Positions 33,508-47,197 are shown, numbered from the stretch's first letter. The stretch is 58,000 nt of DNA from Cryptomeria japonica (GCF_030272615.1 NC_081414.1:818972396-819030395); one strand, 5' to 3'. Translations and numbers: made by a program. Notes: generated by a model not told the origin, from the sequence alone.

Positions 33508-34740
33508 TGTTGGCCATTTGAAGGAATTGATTATATGTTGCATTGATGTTTTGTCATTGATGTCAACACTAGTTGTTTTGGATGCTTTACTGACACCCTT
33601 TTGATCCTGGTAGGTTGAATGGTTTTTGGTTGGTTTGGATCTCAGATGATCTGGTATGCTTCAGTATGGTTTGGTTATGGAATTGGCTTACTCATTTTCA
33701 TATTTAGTCAGTTGGTTTTGGTTTGGTGATCAGATGCTATCTTTCTTTCTTGGAAGCATGGTTTGTGGTTTCAGCGAGGGTTTCACTGGCAGAGCTTTTG
33801 ATGAAGATCTTTGATGAATTATATAAGTGGTGTTGGTGTAGCTTCTGGTATGGATTCAGGAAGCTAATGGTGATCATGTTTGAGACTTGGTGGATTGGGA
33901 TCATTTCTTTAGTGTGTGGACCTATATTGGGTCCTGGTTGATCTAGGTTATGGATCTACTTAATGTAACATGTGGATTAGACCTCTCAATGTGTTTCCAA
34001 GATGTCTTATGAGTTGGATATTATTTGTTTGGTCTAAGGATGACATTTTTTGTAATTATGTAATTAGTTTAGTGTCTGGTGGCCGACTTGATTGTTTATG
34101 GTCGAGGGTTTGTACATATGATGTAAGATCTCATTGTAGATCATCATAGGGATATCGTCAAGAAATGGGATATGGATATGTAATGTGCGAATAATGTAAT
34201 ATCATTCAGGCAGAGGATTTGGTTGATCATTGGAGATCGAATTGGGTGTATATAAGAGGATTTAGTCCTCCGGTATTGAGCTTAACCAAAGCTGTACTCA
34301 GGCATAGGAGATGTTATCTTTGCAGTTCATTCATTCTTCCGGATTGTAGTATGGATTTCTATGTAGTCAATGAGACTCCTTTTGTGATGAGCAGTGCACT
34401 GTAAGCTGTTGGCCTTCCTGCAAGTGCAGGCCCCTGAATTGTAATTCACATACTTACTGCAGAAGTATTATCTGACTGTGGGTAGGCTTCCCATCGTGGT
34501 TTTTCTCTTTACCAGTTTTTCCACATATAAATCTTGGTGTCATGTGGATGGTATTTATTCTCTAATTATTATTTATGCTTAATTGGTTTAACTGTTATTC
34601 CAGTATTTGGTTTAAGAATTTAGGTATTAATGTTTTGGGTTTCGATATTAAAGTTTTAATTGCTAAATGTTCTGGTAATCTATGACAACTGATTCACCCT
34701 TCACTCTTAGTTGTCTTCTGGTTATTTGAGCTGTCTAACA
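33508..34740 (+). repeat. Copia B 3' LTR
   Basis: This 1233-bp LTR starts TGTTGGCCATTTGAAGG and ends CTGTCTAACA, followed by TSD atagg. It differs from 3700-4924 by many scattered substitutions. Confidence 0.92.
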
Positions 34741-34745
34741 ATAGG

Positions 34746-36835
34746 TATATGCTCTCACCTTCAATAGTTGATAAAAAATCTAGAACCATCTATTTTCTGC
34801 TTTCTTTAAATTCCATGCATTAACACCTTTTAGAAGGCCTGCCCTCCTAAGTTTCCCTTAAGGCACCATTAAGGTCGATGAGAGGGGAACGACCTAAGTG
34901 GGAAATGACTTTATCACCAAGTGTTCCAACCCACTATAATCAAATGTGGAGGCTGATGACAATCCCCTCTAATGGTTTTTCTCAGTGATTATTCTTCCCC
35001 TAGTATCTTTAAGATACGTAAAGCCTTTGTTCTAAAGGTTGGGAAGCCTCTTGAGGGAGTTTATTGCTGAAGACCAAACGAAAGCCTTATTAAACACCAT
35101 AGAAGTAGAAGCTTTGAGTCGAGTCAGTTACCAAACATTGGAAAAATCATAGTGCAAGGGTGGGGAAGAATCTACCCCCAAGATCACTCACCATATATCT
35201 CCCAAGATAACTACCCAACTATGAAGCAATTTACTTTGGGTTAATTTATGTTAAAAGGCAAAAAAACTGGCACCCCCTAGGGGTGACAAGGCTGTTTGAG
35301 CTGACAAAGTATCGAGACTAGTGGGCTATGATATTGTCAATGACCCTTGAATAAAGAGTCTTCTTGGTCTGTCTTTTTGTAATCCAAACCAGTGAAAATA
35401 TCAAGGATTTGAAAACATCTTCAAAAGAACATACACTATTTGTTTATCATAGACAATCTGTTATCACTTCTATCTGCTGTGTTTTCAAGTCATTTTTTAG
35501 AAAATCATCCATCAAGTCACAAAATTCATTTCTCAACATCTCAATGAAAACATCAAAACAATGTTCTCAGGATAGTTAGTGCGTAGGAGCAACATCCTAG
35601 CATATATCAACCATCTGATAATGCATTCCAACCAATAGTTAGCGCATAGGAGCAACATCCTAGTGCATCTCAACCATCCGATAGCCCACTCCAACCAATA
35701 GTTAGCACTTTCATCACTCATATTAGTGCATGATCAGTATCATACTAGTAAAAACTTAGATAACACTTGTCAACATCATTGTAGCACATAGGAGCATTAG
35801 CCTGGCGCATCTGAAGTATATTATAGCGCATTTTTACCAAACATTAGCTCCTGAGAGGGACATATTAGTGCATAAACAATTCAACCATTGTGTTATCAAA
35901 CAATATAAAATGGTGCATTTGAGAGGTAGCATAGTGCATTTGGACCATTGTGTAGTGCTTTGGGAGCATCCTTTAGTGCATCAGGTCTGTGTTCTAGCGC
36001 ATGGTCAAAAATAGCGAGAAACGGAGAGAAAACCAATCACCTTGTGAAATTTTCATCAACAGTTTCAGATACACTTTTAGGTCCTCTGATAAATCCAATA
36101 ATGGAATTTCAAAAAGGGATCATAAGTGATAAATTTCTGAATCCAACTAAGCACCCTTAGAAAGAGATATCAAATCTTCAGCTATCTTGAGATCAAATTT
36201 CATCCAACAAAATTGAGGAGTATCAAAAAAGTGATCAAAGGCTCCACCATCCAATGAATCCTATCAAACCAATACCTAGTTGGATCCTCAAGTTGTCAAA
36301 TTAAGTTTCTAGATCATGAAACTTGACTCAAATAATTTGGCACACTTTTCCATAGAAGTGAATCAAACTAAACTTCTACTTGACAAGTAAACTTGAGTTT
36401 CCAAAATGAAGTATCCATATCCAAAATCAACATCAACATTGATCATTTGTGTATGACCACTCCCCATATTTTGAGAAGAAGTCATCTTCATCAAAAGATT
36501 AAGCTGAAGAAGAGACAACCTAGTTCTAAGTCAGTTATCAAAAGGAGTAAATTTCTCTGTATCAATCATCAACTCTTTACATCACATCACACATTGTTGC
36601 ATCATATGCGGTTGTATATCCAAGGAAAAACCAACAAATTTGACAAATAACCTTTGAAAATTAGGGCTTACATTCAGAAAGCAACATTCAACCAACACCT
36701 TAATAGTTGAGGAAGGATTAATCCCGCCTTATTTCCAAAGTTTCTTATCACTTACAATGAAGCTTGACTTGAGCCACCAACTCCACCAAGAACCCTAATA
36801 GAAGAATAATAATTCAATACGATAAAGATATATTA
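34746..36835 (+). other. Element A leader, part 2
   Basis: A's leader resumes after copia B. At about 34880-34950 it shares a block with D's leader (GAACGACCTAAGTGG, then CACTATAATCAAATGTGG). A 21-nt-period TAGCGCAT array follows at 35577-36001. No coding region is recognised before gag at 36836. Confidence 0.7.
35577..36001 (+). repeat. TAGCGCAT-word array in element A leader
   Basis: About sixteen copies of TAGCGCAT, TAGTGCAT or variants occur. Starts at 35577, 35598, 35640, 35661, 35682, 35703 and 35724 follow a 21-nt rhythm. Looser copies continue near 35793, 35833, 35869, 35930, 35950, 35972 and 35993. Confidence 0.85.
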
Positions 36836-38950
36836 ATGCCCGCTGTCATTCGATCTCAAAGAAAGAAAAAGAAGGAATCACAACTAGAATCAAGTATGAG
36901 TCGTAGACTTTCCAATCCTTTTGATGAATATAAAAATATGGGAGAAACAAAGATCACTCACAAGCTTCTCCAAGAATGTCAAGAGAATGCGGCTTTCCAA
37001 AAACTCATAGAAAGACTTATAGAAGCGGATGCGAAAAAATATCTACTCATGCTAACTAGCAAAGGAGTAAATATTCTTGAGGATTTTGACACAGAAAACT
37101 TAAGGAATATAGATGAGAGAATTTCAAGAATGAGGGCGAGAAACTATGCTTATCAAGAACAACTGAGAGAAGAGGAAACACAGAATCAAGAAAATATATG
37201 CAACCGAGATCACACCCATGAAAAAAATAACACTCATGAACAAGACAATACCCACAGTCGAGACAATCTTAATGAATGGGGGGAAGCTCCCCATCAAAGG
37301 ACAAATGCACCCCTAGCCGCTCTTACACAACAACTCCAACCACTTCAAAGAAAAATGCAGGACATGCAACAAGGAACCACGATAAGATACTCATTAGAAG
37401 ACATTTGTCCTTATCCTTTTGATAGGAGATTGAACATGGTACCTTTTCCCCCAAATTCAGATATACTAAAGTATGACAAATACAATGGTAAGAGTGATCC
37501 CCATGATCACATTCGGGAATTTTTTCCCATGATCTTGGAGTTTTCTCACAATGACACATACTTAATGAGATTATTCCCAAGAAGTTTGGGAGGGTAAACA
37601 ATGGATTGGTCATCAAAACTCACACCTCCCATTAGATCATTTGATGAGTTGGTAAATAAATTCATAACACAATACTCCTATAACATCCAACATGCAATCA
37701 CCATGCTTGATGTGTGTAATACGAAACAAAGAACAATGAAACATTCATGGTATTTATACAATGATGGAGATGCATGGTTGCAAGGTATCCATGAGATGTG
37801 TTTGAAAAGGAAAAGATGGAAATCTTCATAGACAATCTGAATAGTGAAATGAGTTATCATCTCAAATTACAATGTATACCATCTTTTGCAAAATTAATAG
37901 AAAATGGTATCCAAGTAGAGGAAGCTTCCAGCAAGAAAGGAACCTTGAAGTTATTTAAAGAAGGTGTTAGTTCATCAAACAATAACACCTTTAACAATCA
38001 AAACAATAACAACAATTCATACAAGTCTAGATTTTGGACAAGGAACAAAAATATTGTTAATGATGGGGTAATCGATGCCAACAATGTAAAGTCTAAACAA
38101 CCAGTGTTGACTTTATCAGGAAACCCACCATCCAATAATGATAAAAAAAAGTGCTAATCAAGGCACTAACACTTATCCATGAAATGCCAACCAAGGAGCT
38201 TCAACGTCAAACAACAATAAGAATCACCAAGGCAACAACAACAACAACCAAGGGAACAACACAAACCAAAGAGGTAACACTAATACTTTCCCATATCAAC
38301 GAATATACATGCCATTAGGACAAACCTTAGAATCAACATTTCGAGAGCTATTGAAAAATAAGATCATCACATTGCCAGCCACAAGGAACTTTGAACCCCA
38401 AGTCAAACCACCATGGTGGAATGACTCACATTATTGTGATTATCATTGAAACAAGGGACATAACATAAATGATTGCATGAAGTTGAAGAACATAGTTCAA
38501 GACATGATAGACAAGGGTGACTTAATGGTCGATGGTCATAAAACCAATGGTGACCATGAAGCTTTCAAAAATCCTCTTCCTAATTACGACAAGGGAAGAG
38601 CTTCAACGTCAAACAACACCAAAGGAGATCATATTAATCACATATATAAAAACACCATCAATCACATATCAACATGTGCCAATATAAATGTGATAACAAG
38701 AGCGCAAAAATATGTCTTGAAAGGGAACACATTAACATCAACAACTCTCCCCCGGACTCAATATAACATGGTCGACCAACTACAAAGAACACCCGCTCAG
38801 GTATCAATACTTGAGTTGCTCAAAATTTCACCAAAACACAAGGATATCTTGGGGCAATATCTTATTGAAACAACCATTCCAAATGATCTGGCTATTGATC
38901 GATTCCAAGCCATGGTGGCCCATATGATCGTGCCACATAACATATATTTT
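36836..38950 (+). pseudogene. Element A gag
   Basis: It starts MPAVIRSQRKKKK, with a basic N-terminus like D's gag. The gag domain (DKYNGKSDPHDHIREFF, about 37470) is followed by TAA at 37595, after which the same frame goes on. A frameshift lies near 37790. An Asn-rich stretch (37975-38020) and a knuckle-like motif near 38430, with a stop in it, follow, then a linker matching D (LKNIVQDMIDKGDL, about 38480). Similarity to D runs along its length. It is broken by stops and frameshifts. Confidence 0.82.
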
Positions 38951-39986
38951 TCTGAACATGATGATGTCACCTTAAATCATCCACATAATACCCCACTACA
39001 TATCGAGGTCTTAATCTATAAACATCGGGTAAAAAGAGTATCAATAGATGGAGGATTTGGGCTCAATATATGTACTCTAAATATTATCCATGCATTGGTA
39101 TTCTCTAAGTAGGCTATTGATCCCCAAAAGAAAATCACTATCAAAGCCTATGATGATGAAGAAAGATCATTCGAAGGAATTGTAATACTACCCATTTAGG
39201 TAGGTCCTGTACAAAGAGACACCATGTGCGAAGTCTTGGACATAGACTTGACATACAATATACTATTAGGTCATCCATGGATCCATGAAATGCAAGCAAT
39301 GCCTTCCACATACCATCAATGTATCAAGTTCCCCTACAATGGTCAGGAAATTTCAATATCTGAAGATAATAACCCTTTCCAGTATTGCAATGCTATGGGG
39401 GCAGCTCAAGATAGCTTGGTTCTACACAACAAGGAGGCCCAAGCTTCCTCAACATCCAACCATCAAGAAGAACTCAAGTCTCTATCCATGAACTTCAAGC
39501 AAAAGATGAAAAATAAAGGACCAAGACATGGGGGAGTACTCTTTGAACCCTTGTGTCTATCTAAATTACCAACTTCACCAAGGTCTTATGGACAACCTTC
39601 CACATCAGACAACACAAACCATCACCAAGTTTGATGGTAAATTTATCCAAATGGGCACACTGGCTAAAGAATCAGAAGATAAAGACATCCTTAGCTGGCT
39701 ATACAAGGATGAAGAAGAAATTAGAGTTGCTACCATAGAAGCAACCGTATGCACAGAACAATATGGAAATGGGTTTCAGATCATGCAACAAATGGGATAC
39801 AAAGGAAAAGGACCTATTGGAAAGCACCAAGAAGGCATCATAGAACCCATACAACTTTATTCACAATTTGCAAAAGACAAAACAAGACTTGGGTATGAGC
39901 AACATATTCTGCCTATGCAAAAGCAAAATCACCATCAAAAACCTCAATGGAAGGAAAAGAAAAAACATAATGAAGACTCATGGTAA
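38951..39986 (+). pseudogene. Element A protease and G-patch region
   Basis: SIDGGFGLNICTL (about 39040) is the protease active-site region, aligned with D's LIDGGAGLNICTL. The conserved LTYNILLGHPWIHEM follows (about 39250). After a frameshift near 39530, a G-patch (YGNGFQIMQQMGYKGKGPIG, about 39760) is present. Stops include TAG at 39110 and 39197. Confidence 0.82.
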
Positions 39987-40981
39987 GAAAAACTAAACCA
40001 AGCAGAAGAAAAGAAAAGGAAGGAGAAAACTCATGAAGTAGATGAGAAACAACAAGAAGAACTCATTATTCAAAAGGTGGAAGCTTCTTATAAGAAAGTA
40101 CATCATGTACAAGAATCTGATCAAACCAAGGTTGAGCTACAACCTAAAGAAATTGGTACTCACAGAAAGGAAATAGTGTATGGACAAATTCAAAGAGTAC
40201 AAGAAAGCACTAATCCCAAATCATAACAAGCTACTAAACTTGTGTCAATTATCATTGATCTTTTCTCACCATACAATATACCTGTCAGATTCAATGAGGT
40301 AACTTGGGACAGTGATTCTGAAACTGATTGCAATATATATGAGTGGGATGGTTGTTCTGATGTTACTGAAGATATTGAGGTGGATACAATCCACACATAT
40401 ACACCCATTTCTCATGAGGGACAAGGCTCAAGATCTTGACCATTTGAATTCGGACCACAACATATCTATGAGGCTAGTGAGAACGAGCATCGACAATACG
40501 AACAAGGCAATGTCGAAGAGAATATCATCAAAACCTTGAGAATATCATAGACCTCATCAATATCCCAAACAACTATGATGACGTCTCTATCATGACACTT
40601 ACACCAATTGATCTTAACCTGCCAAATGACTCCCTACCACTCATATATCCCGATCTCATAGACTGGGAAGAACCCAAACTTTATGATATACCAATACTAC
40701 CGAACAATGAATCAATTGTCGGATACTTGTGCTTAGTCAACCTAGAAACATGCTCCACCAGTGAACAACATAATGATATCTGCAATTAGGGGAGTGCCAA
40801 GTCTCTCAGTAGCAAAAATGAAATAAACAATGGATCTAATGGTGAAAACCAGTTAATGAAAGTATTAGATAACAAAAAAGTAAAAATAAAAGACGTATCT
40901 GAAGGTGAAAACCTTTTGGAGGCACCTTAAGATGGGAGACTTGACACTCTTCCTGAACATTACCAGGAAAGGTCACCAATC
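39987..40981 (+). pseudogene. Element A linker between G-patch and RT
   Basis: This degraded acidic linker matches D's 21240-22080 in order and in short motifs (for example PLIYPDLIDWE near 40640). It holds several stops. At 40904-40926 it carries the hairpin plan GGTG, AAAA, CCTT, loop, GAGG, CACC, like the D modules. Confidence 0.65.
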
Positions 40982-41830
40982 TTGATTGAGCCAACTCAAT
41001 CAATATATATCAGCATTGAAGTAGAAGTCAAAACCATACATTTGGCAGAATCACTCATAGAAAAAGAACAACCAGATTTTATCAAATTCATCAAGGATAA
41101 GCAAATCAATTTTTCTTGGTCTTATACTGACATGCCATGGGTAGATCTGAATCTAATCATGCATCACTTATCCATTTCTCTTAGAGCTAAACCTGTTAAG
41201 CAAAAATTAAGGAAGATGAATCCACATGTGGCATTATTAGTCAAAGCAGAACTAAAAAAGTTATTAGATGTCAGATTCATCTGACCTATAGACTATGCCA
41301 AATGGATCTCAAATATTGTACTAGTTTCCAAACCAGATAAAAGCATAAGGATTTGCATAGACTTCAGGGACCCAAATAAGGCATGTCCAAAGGATGACTT
41401 TTCTTTACCAAGCATCGACACTATTATTGATCTAACAATAGGGCACACAATACTATCTCTCATGGATGGCTTCTCTGGCTATAACCAAATCAAGATATCC
41501 CTAGAGGATCAAGATAAAACTACAATCACCTATTCATGGGGAACATATTGCTAGAACATCATGCCTTTTGGCTTGAAAAATGTTGGTGCAACTTATCAAA
41601 GAGACATGACAACAATCTTCAATGACATGATGTATACTTTGATGGAGAGTTATGTGGATGATTTACTAGCTAAATCATTCACCAGAGCAGAACACCTGGG
41701 CATACTAGATAAAATCTTTCAATGATTGGAGAAATTCAATGTTAGATTAAACCTTAAGAAATGTCTCTTTGGGATCACATACGGCAAACTTTTGAGTTAC
41801 ATTGTATTAGAAAATGCATCAAAGTAGATC
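40982..41830 (+). pseudogene. Element A reverse transcriptase
   Basis: FSWSYTDMPWVD (about 41115), SIRICIDFRDPNKACPKDDF (about 41340), LMDGFSGYNQI (about 41460) and the catalytic YVDD (about 41653) are all recognisable and match D. Stops lie near 41282, 41553 and 41723. The frame dissolves after 41820. Confidence 0.88.
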
Positions 41831-41979
41831 GAGCTACGATCCATCAGATGATTCATCATCTAGCTACGATCTCTACAGGGTAGGCTACAATCCATTAGAT
41901 GATTCATCACTTAGTTAGTAGATAAATGTCTTCCATTCAATCATCTACTTCATAAGAATATACCTTTCAGATGGGAAGA

Positions 41980-42904
41980 TAAATGTGCATAATCATTCCA
42001 CCAACTCAAACAATTTCTAATGAATCCACTAGTTTTGGTACCACTGATAGCAGGTAAGCCACTGATTCTCTATATATATCAACAACATAAGTATCATTGG
42101 GGGCACTACTAGCACAAGAAGATCCAGTAGGAAAAGAGAGAGAAATCTATTACATCAACATGACTTTGAACAGATATGAACTCAATTATACATTCATTGA
42201 AAAGGCTTGCTTAGTGGTGGTGTTTGCTTCTCAAAAGTTCTGCTACTATATGCTAACTCACACAACCAAGTTGGTAGAAAAAATCAATCCTCTCAAGTAT
42301 CTACTCAGCAAGGCTTCTCTCATAGGAAGATTGGCTAAGTGGGTCATGATCCTAAGTGAGTTCGAGATTCAATACACAGAACAAAGAGCTATCAAAGGAC
42401 AAGAAATTACAGATCAACACTACCAGACCAACACCCACTGCAAGTGTAATTTCCAGATATGGATGTGCTCACTATCACACCCAAGAAATGGACCCTATAC
42501 TTTGATGGAGCCTATACACAACATGAATCAGGTACCAACATCCCGTTCATCAGTCGAGAAGGGCACACAATTCCAAAATCTTACAGATTTATGTTTCCAT
42601 GCACCAACAACATTGTTGAATATGAATCCTTGGTAACCAGAATCAAGGTGGCTGTAGAATGGAGAATCACATAATTAAGAGTATATGGGGATTGTCAATT
42701 AGTTATCAACCAGATCAATGATGACTATCAGACGAAAGATGATAAGCTAATGCCTTACAAGAGAATGGTGGATGACTTCAAAAAGTACTTTGTGCACATC
42801 ATCTTTGAGAAAATTCCAAGATCAGACAATAGAGCTGCCGATGCAATGGCCACTATCACCTCACTTCTACAAATACCAGATAAACAAAATCATTATGAAT
42901 CCTA
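41980..42904 (+). pseudogene. Element A RNase H regions
   Basis: The first RNase H segment (ELNYTFIEKACL, about 42180) is followed by a second RNase H-like segment (LYFDGAYTQHESG, about 42490) in another frame, then the RIKVAVEWRIT and DAMATIT motifs matching D. Two RNase H-like segments support the Tat-type call. Frameshifts and stops are frequent. Confidence 0.8.
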
Positions 42905-43270
42905 GTGGAGCAATTGCTTTTCCCATCCTATGAAAATTCCACATCCCAAGTCATCTGTGTCCTGACCGGTTCTGATTCCCCTTTATATGAGAAGATATAT
43001 GACTATCTCAAAAATAATAATCTTTCACCCGACCTATCTCACAACCAAAAACAAAGCTTCATCTAACAAGCCACCTGCTATACCTTAACCGCTGACACAC
43101 TTTACCATCGAGGTCTAGATGGTACTCTTCTTCGATGCTTCGATCATAGCAAATCTAACTTTGCCTTACATGAGCTTCATAAAGGTATTGGTGGTATGCA
43201 TTCAACTGGTCGTACTCTTGCTAAGAAACTTTTGAGAATGGGATATTACTGGCTGAAAATGGAAAGAGAG
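42905..43270 (+). pseudogene. Element A integrase, N-terminal part (cut by element E)
   Basis: It matches D's integrase start, including YHRGLDGTLLRCFD (about 43105) and the zinc-domain His residues, ending at KMERE. It resumes at 46226 after element E. Confidence 0.82.
43266..43270. repeat. Target-site duplication of element E (gagag)
   Basis: It is repeated at 46226-46230. Removing E and one copy restores the integrase frame across the join. Confidence 0.88.
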
Positions 43271-44453
43271 TGTTATACAATTCAAATAATTGGAAGACAA
43301 CTAAGAGGGGGGGGTGAATCAATTATCACCAGATTACCGAAACCTTAAGAAATTAAAACTTTAATATCGGAACCCAAAAGATCAATACTAGAATGCATAA
43401 ACCAAATACCAAAATAGAATATATACCAATTAAGCACAAACAATAATCAAAGAATAAATACCATCCACATGACACCAAGATTTGTACGTGGGAAACCTGG
43501 TAAAGGGAAAAACCATGGTGGGAAGCCTACCCATAGTCAGATAATACTTTTGTAGTAAGTATGTGATTGTAAATGAGGGGCTTACCATTGACTATATAAT
43601 AATCTAGACTACAATCCGGAAGAAGGAATGAATTGCAATGATAGCATCTCCTATGCCTAAATACAGTTCTAGTTAAGCTCAATATCAGAGGACTTAATCT
43701 TCTTACATAAAGTCAACTTGATCACCAATGATCAACCAAATCCTCTGCATGAATGATTATTACATTATTCGCTCCTATTCATCCATATCCATTACACATA
43801 TATTCCCATGATCTACAATGAGATCTTACATCATATATACAAGCCCTTGACCACAAACAATAAGGTTGACCACCAGACAATAAGGCAATTACATAATTAC
43901 AAAATAGGTCGGCTTGAGACCAAACAAATAATATCCAACCCATATGACATCTTAGAAACACATCGAGAAGTCCAATCAACACATTACATTAAGCCAGTCC
44001 ATAACCTAGATAAACCGAGACCCAATCTAGGTCCACACACGCTAAAGAAATGATCCCAATCAATCAAGTCTCGAACATGATCACCATCAACATCCCAAAT
44101 CTTTACTAGAAGTTTCACCAAAACACTTATGCATAACATCAAAGATCTTCAACAAAGCTCTGTTGGTGAAACCCTCACCGGACCAACAAACCAAGCTTGC
44201 CAGCATATAGGATAGCATCCGATCACCAGATCAAAACCAACTAACTAAACATGAATCTGAGCAGCATGAATAAGCCAATTCCAAAAGCCAAAACATACTG
44301 GAGCATACCGGATCATCATGATATAATCCAACCAAAAACCAAGCAACTTACTAGGACCATAAGGATACCGATAAAGTAGCCAAAATAAATAGTGTTGACA
44401 TCAATGACAAAACATCAATGCAACACATAATCAATTCCTCCAAATGGCCAACA
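43271..44453 (-). repeat. Element E LTR (3' LTR in element orientation)
   Basis: It is the reverse complement of the B-family LTR, beginning TGTTATACA and ending GGCCAACA on the plus strand. It lacks about 60 bp near 43580 that the other E LTR has. Confidence 0.88.
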
Positions 44454-44993
44454 ATCTCCCACTTTGGCATTGATGGCAACACTAGATGTGAAAAATATCC
44501 ATGTACCAAGAAATGCCAAACAAATCTCCCACACAAAGATATAGCAATGAAGTTTCAATCCATACTCTCCTTGTAAATGATATCACAATTAAGTTCTGTA
44601 AATTTCTCCCCCTAATGTATATATCCCTTAAGTTTTTCACATGAATATCTCTCCCCCTTTGACATCAATGCCATAAATCTGACAAAAATATCAAAGAAAA
44701 AACAAAAACAACTGAATCACAAGGCTAACTACTCCCCCTAAGTAGTAACATCCCCACATCAATCTGAAATAAATAATATCTATGATAATGCATACTGGAT
44801 TGATGCCAAATAGCATCAATCAGTTCTCTGTCGGAGGGTCAAAAACCCCTAATCTGTCTTTGAGGTACTCAAATGATTCTTTAGGCAAAGGTTTAGTGAA
44901 AATGTTTGCAATTTGCTCTATAGTGTTCACATAAACTAGTCTAACCTCATTTTCTTCCACCTTCTCCTTTAAAAAGTTATACTTGATACCAAT
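44454..44993 (-). pseudogene. Residual interior of element E with RNase H C-terminus
   Basis: The minus-strand frame from about 44981 encodes NFLKEKVEENEVRLVYVNT and ends FTKPLPKESFEYLKDRLGV, the copia RNase H tail, with its stop near 44820. Purine tracts on the minus strand lead to the LTR at 44453. The truncated primer site lies at about 44984-44993. Confidence 0.85.
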
Positions 44994-46225
44994 TGTTAGA
45001 CAGTTCAAATAACCGTAAGACAACTAAGAGGGGGGGGTGAATCAGTTGTCACCAGATTACTAGAACCTTAAGCAATTAAAACTTTAATACCAGAACCCAA
45101 AAGATCAATACTGGAATGCATAAACCAAATACCGAGATACAAGATATACCAATTAAGCACAAGTAATAATCAGAGAATAAATACCATCCACATGACACCA
45201 AGATTTGTACGTGGAAAACCCAGTAAAGGGAAAAACCATGGTGGGAAGCCTACACACAGGCAGATAATACTTCTATAGTAAGTATGTGATTACAAATGAG
45301 GGGCCTGCACTTGCAGGAAGGCCAATAGCCTAGAGAACACTACTCATTACAAAAGGAGTCTCACTGACTACATAATAATCCAGACTACAATCCGGAAGAA
45401 GGAATGAACTGCAGTGATAGCATCTCCTATGCTTGAATACAATTCCAGTTAAGCTCAATACCAGATGACTTAATCCTCTTACATAAACCCAACTCTATCA
45501 CCAATGATCGACCAAATCCTCTGCATGAATGATTATTACATTATTCACTCCTATTCATCAATATCCCTTACACATATATTCCCATGATCTACAATGAGAT
45601 CTTACATCATATATATACAAACCCTCGACCACAAACAATAAGGTCGACCACTAGACAATAAATAAATTACATAATTACAAAACATGTCAGCTTGAGACGA
45701 AAGCAATAATATCCAACCCATAAGAAATCCTAGAAACACATCGAGAAGTCCAATCAACACATTACATTAAGCCGGTCCATAACCTAGATAAACTGGGACC
45801 CAATTTAGTTCCACACATGCTAAAGCAATTATCCCAATCAGCCAAGTCTTGAACATGATCACCATCAACATCCTAAATCTCTACTAGAAGCTACACTAGC
45901 ACCACTTATGCATAACATCAAAGATCTTCAACAAAGCTCTGCTAGTGAAACCCTCACCAAAACAACAAACCAAGCTTGCCACCATATAGGATAAAATTCG
46001 ATCACCAGATCAAAACCAACTGACTGAACATTAATCTGAGTAGCATGAATAAGCCAATTCCAAAAGCCAAAACATACTGGATCATACCAGATCATCATGA
46101 TCTAATCCAACCAGAAACCAAGAAACTTATCGAGACTAGAAGGATACCGATAAAGCAGCCAAAACAACTAGTGTTGATAATAATGACAAAATATCAATGC
46201 AACACATTATCAGTTCCTCCAAATA
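44994..46225 (-). repeat. Element E LTR (5' LTR in element orientation)
   Basis: It starts TGTTAGACAGTTC on the plus strand and ends CTCCAAATA, missing the final GGCCAACA of the family. TSD gagag follows. Confidence 0.85.
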
Positions 46226-47197
46226 GAGAGTCCTATCAATTTTCTAGGAAATATCCTAAATGCCAAATTAATGGTAACCTCATACATGCACCAACACAGG
46301 AGCTGTAACCATTCACCACATCTTGGCCTTTCTGTCAATGGGGACTTGATCTAGTAGGAAAGATTCATCCTTCCTCTTCAAATGGGAATAAGTTCATTAT
46401 CACCACCACAAAGTACTTCACCAAGTATATCAAAGTAGTCCCAATGACCACCATGACTAGAAAGTAGATCTCATCATTCATCCTCAACTATCTCATTTGC
46501 TGATATGACATTCCTAGTTCCATCATCACAGATAACGAACGTCCTTTCAAGAATTAAGAAGTATGAGAGCTATGCGAATGATTCAAAATCTGAAATCTTT
46601 TTTCCACACCATACTACCCACAGGGGAATGGCCAAGAAGAAGTATCAAATAAAAAAATCCTAAAGATCCTCAATAAAACAATAAATGATGCTGGAAGGAT
46701 TAGCATGTACAACTCAATCCGACACTTTGGGCCTACAAAATGAGTATCTGCACACCTACAAGAGCTACACCATATTCATTGGTGTATGGTTCAGAAGAAA
46801 TTATACCTCCCAAGGTAGAAGTCCTATCTCTCTAAGTATCTTTGAAGGGCCTCATACCAGATGAGGAATATCGAGTGAACAGGTTGCAGGAGCTAGAGCT
46901 TCTTGATGAAAAATGACAATGTGCTATAACCATCTCAAGGCATATCAACAATGAATGTGTAGAAGCTATAATCACAAAGTCATCCCAAGGGATTTCAAAG
47001 TCGGTGATCTCATCCTAAAAGAAAATCCCATAAATCAGCAAGATTAAGAAAAGAAGGGGAAATTTGAACCTAATTGGTTGGGATCCTTTGTCACCATATC
47101 AGCCTATGGATCAAGAGCATATCAGTTGTCAAATTTAGAAGGGGATGTGCTCGACAAACCAACAAACAACATCCATCTGAAGAAATTATAAACTTGA
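46226..47197 (+). pseudogene. Element A integrase, catalytic and C-terminal part
   Basis: It continues from 43270 with KCQINGNLIHAPTQEL (about 46264), WGLD-type core (CQWGLDLVGK, about 46340), TDN (about 46533), and a C-terminal region matching D (FEPNWLG-like, about 47066). Stops and frameshifts lie throughout. The end is set by alignment with D's final residues. Confidence 0.82.

Larger units (their letters stand above)
3700..34740 (+). mobile_element. Element B: Ty1/copia LTR retrotransposon, itself carrying C and D
   Basis: LTRs at 3700-4924 and 33508-34740 start TGTTGGCCATT and end TCTAACA. The initiator-Met primer site follows the first, and a purine tract (AAAGGGGGAGA) precedes the second. 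Coding order is gag, protease, integrase, RT, RNase H, which defines copia. C cuts gag at 5764/13387 and D cuts integrase at 14801/30973; the frame resumes exactly after each. Several GGGGGAG tracts in the 3' internal region resemble those described for Sireviruses, but this lineage call is tentative. Stops and a 38-bp duplication make it non-functional. Confidence 0.92.
43271..46225 (-). mobile_element. Element E: internally deleted copia of the B family, reverse strand
   Basis: Two LTRs in reverse orientation (43271-44453 and 44994-46225) match copia B's LTRs. Only about 540 bp of interior remains: the end of RNase H, the 3' untranslated region, the purine tract and a stub of the primer site. 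The interior jumps from primer-site TGGTATCA straight into RNase H at a place where both parental sequences share TATCA. The outer end of the second LTR lacks its last bases, but TSD gagag is intact. Confidence 0.9.

Noticed and set aside
43271-44453. Solo LTR inside A's integrase
   Set aside because: A second LTR and residual interior follow, and the TSD only matches across 43271-46225, so it is one deleted element.
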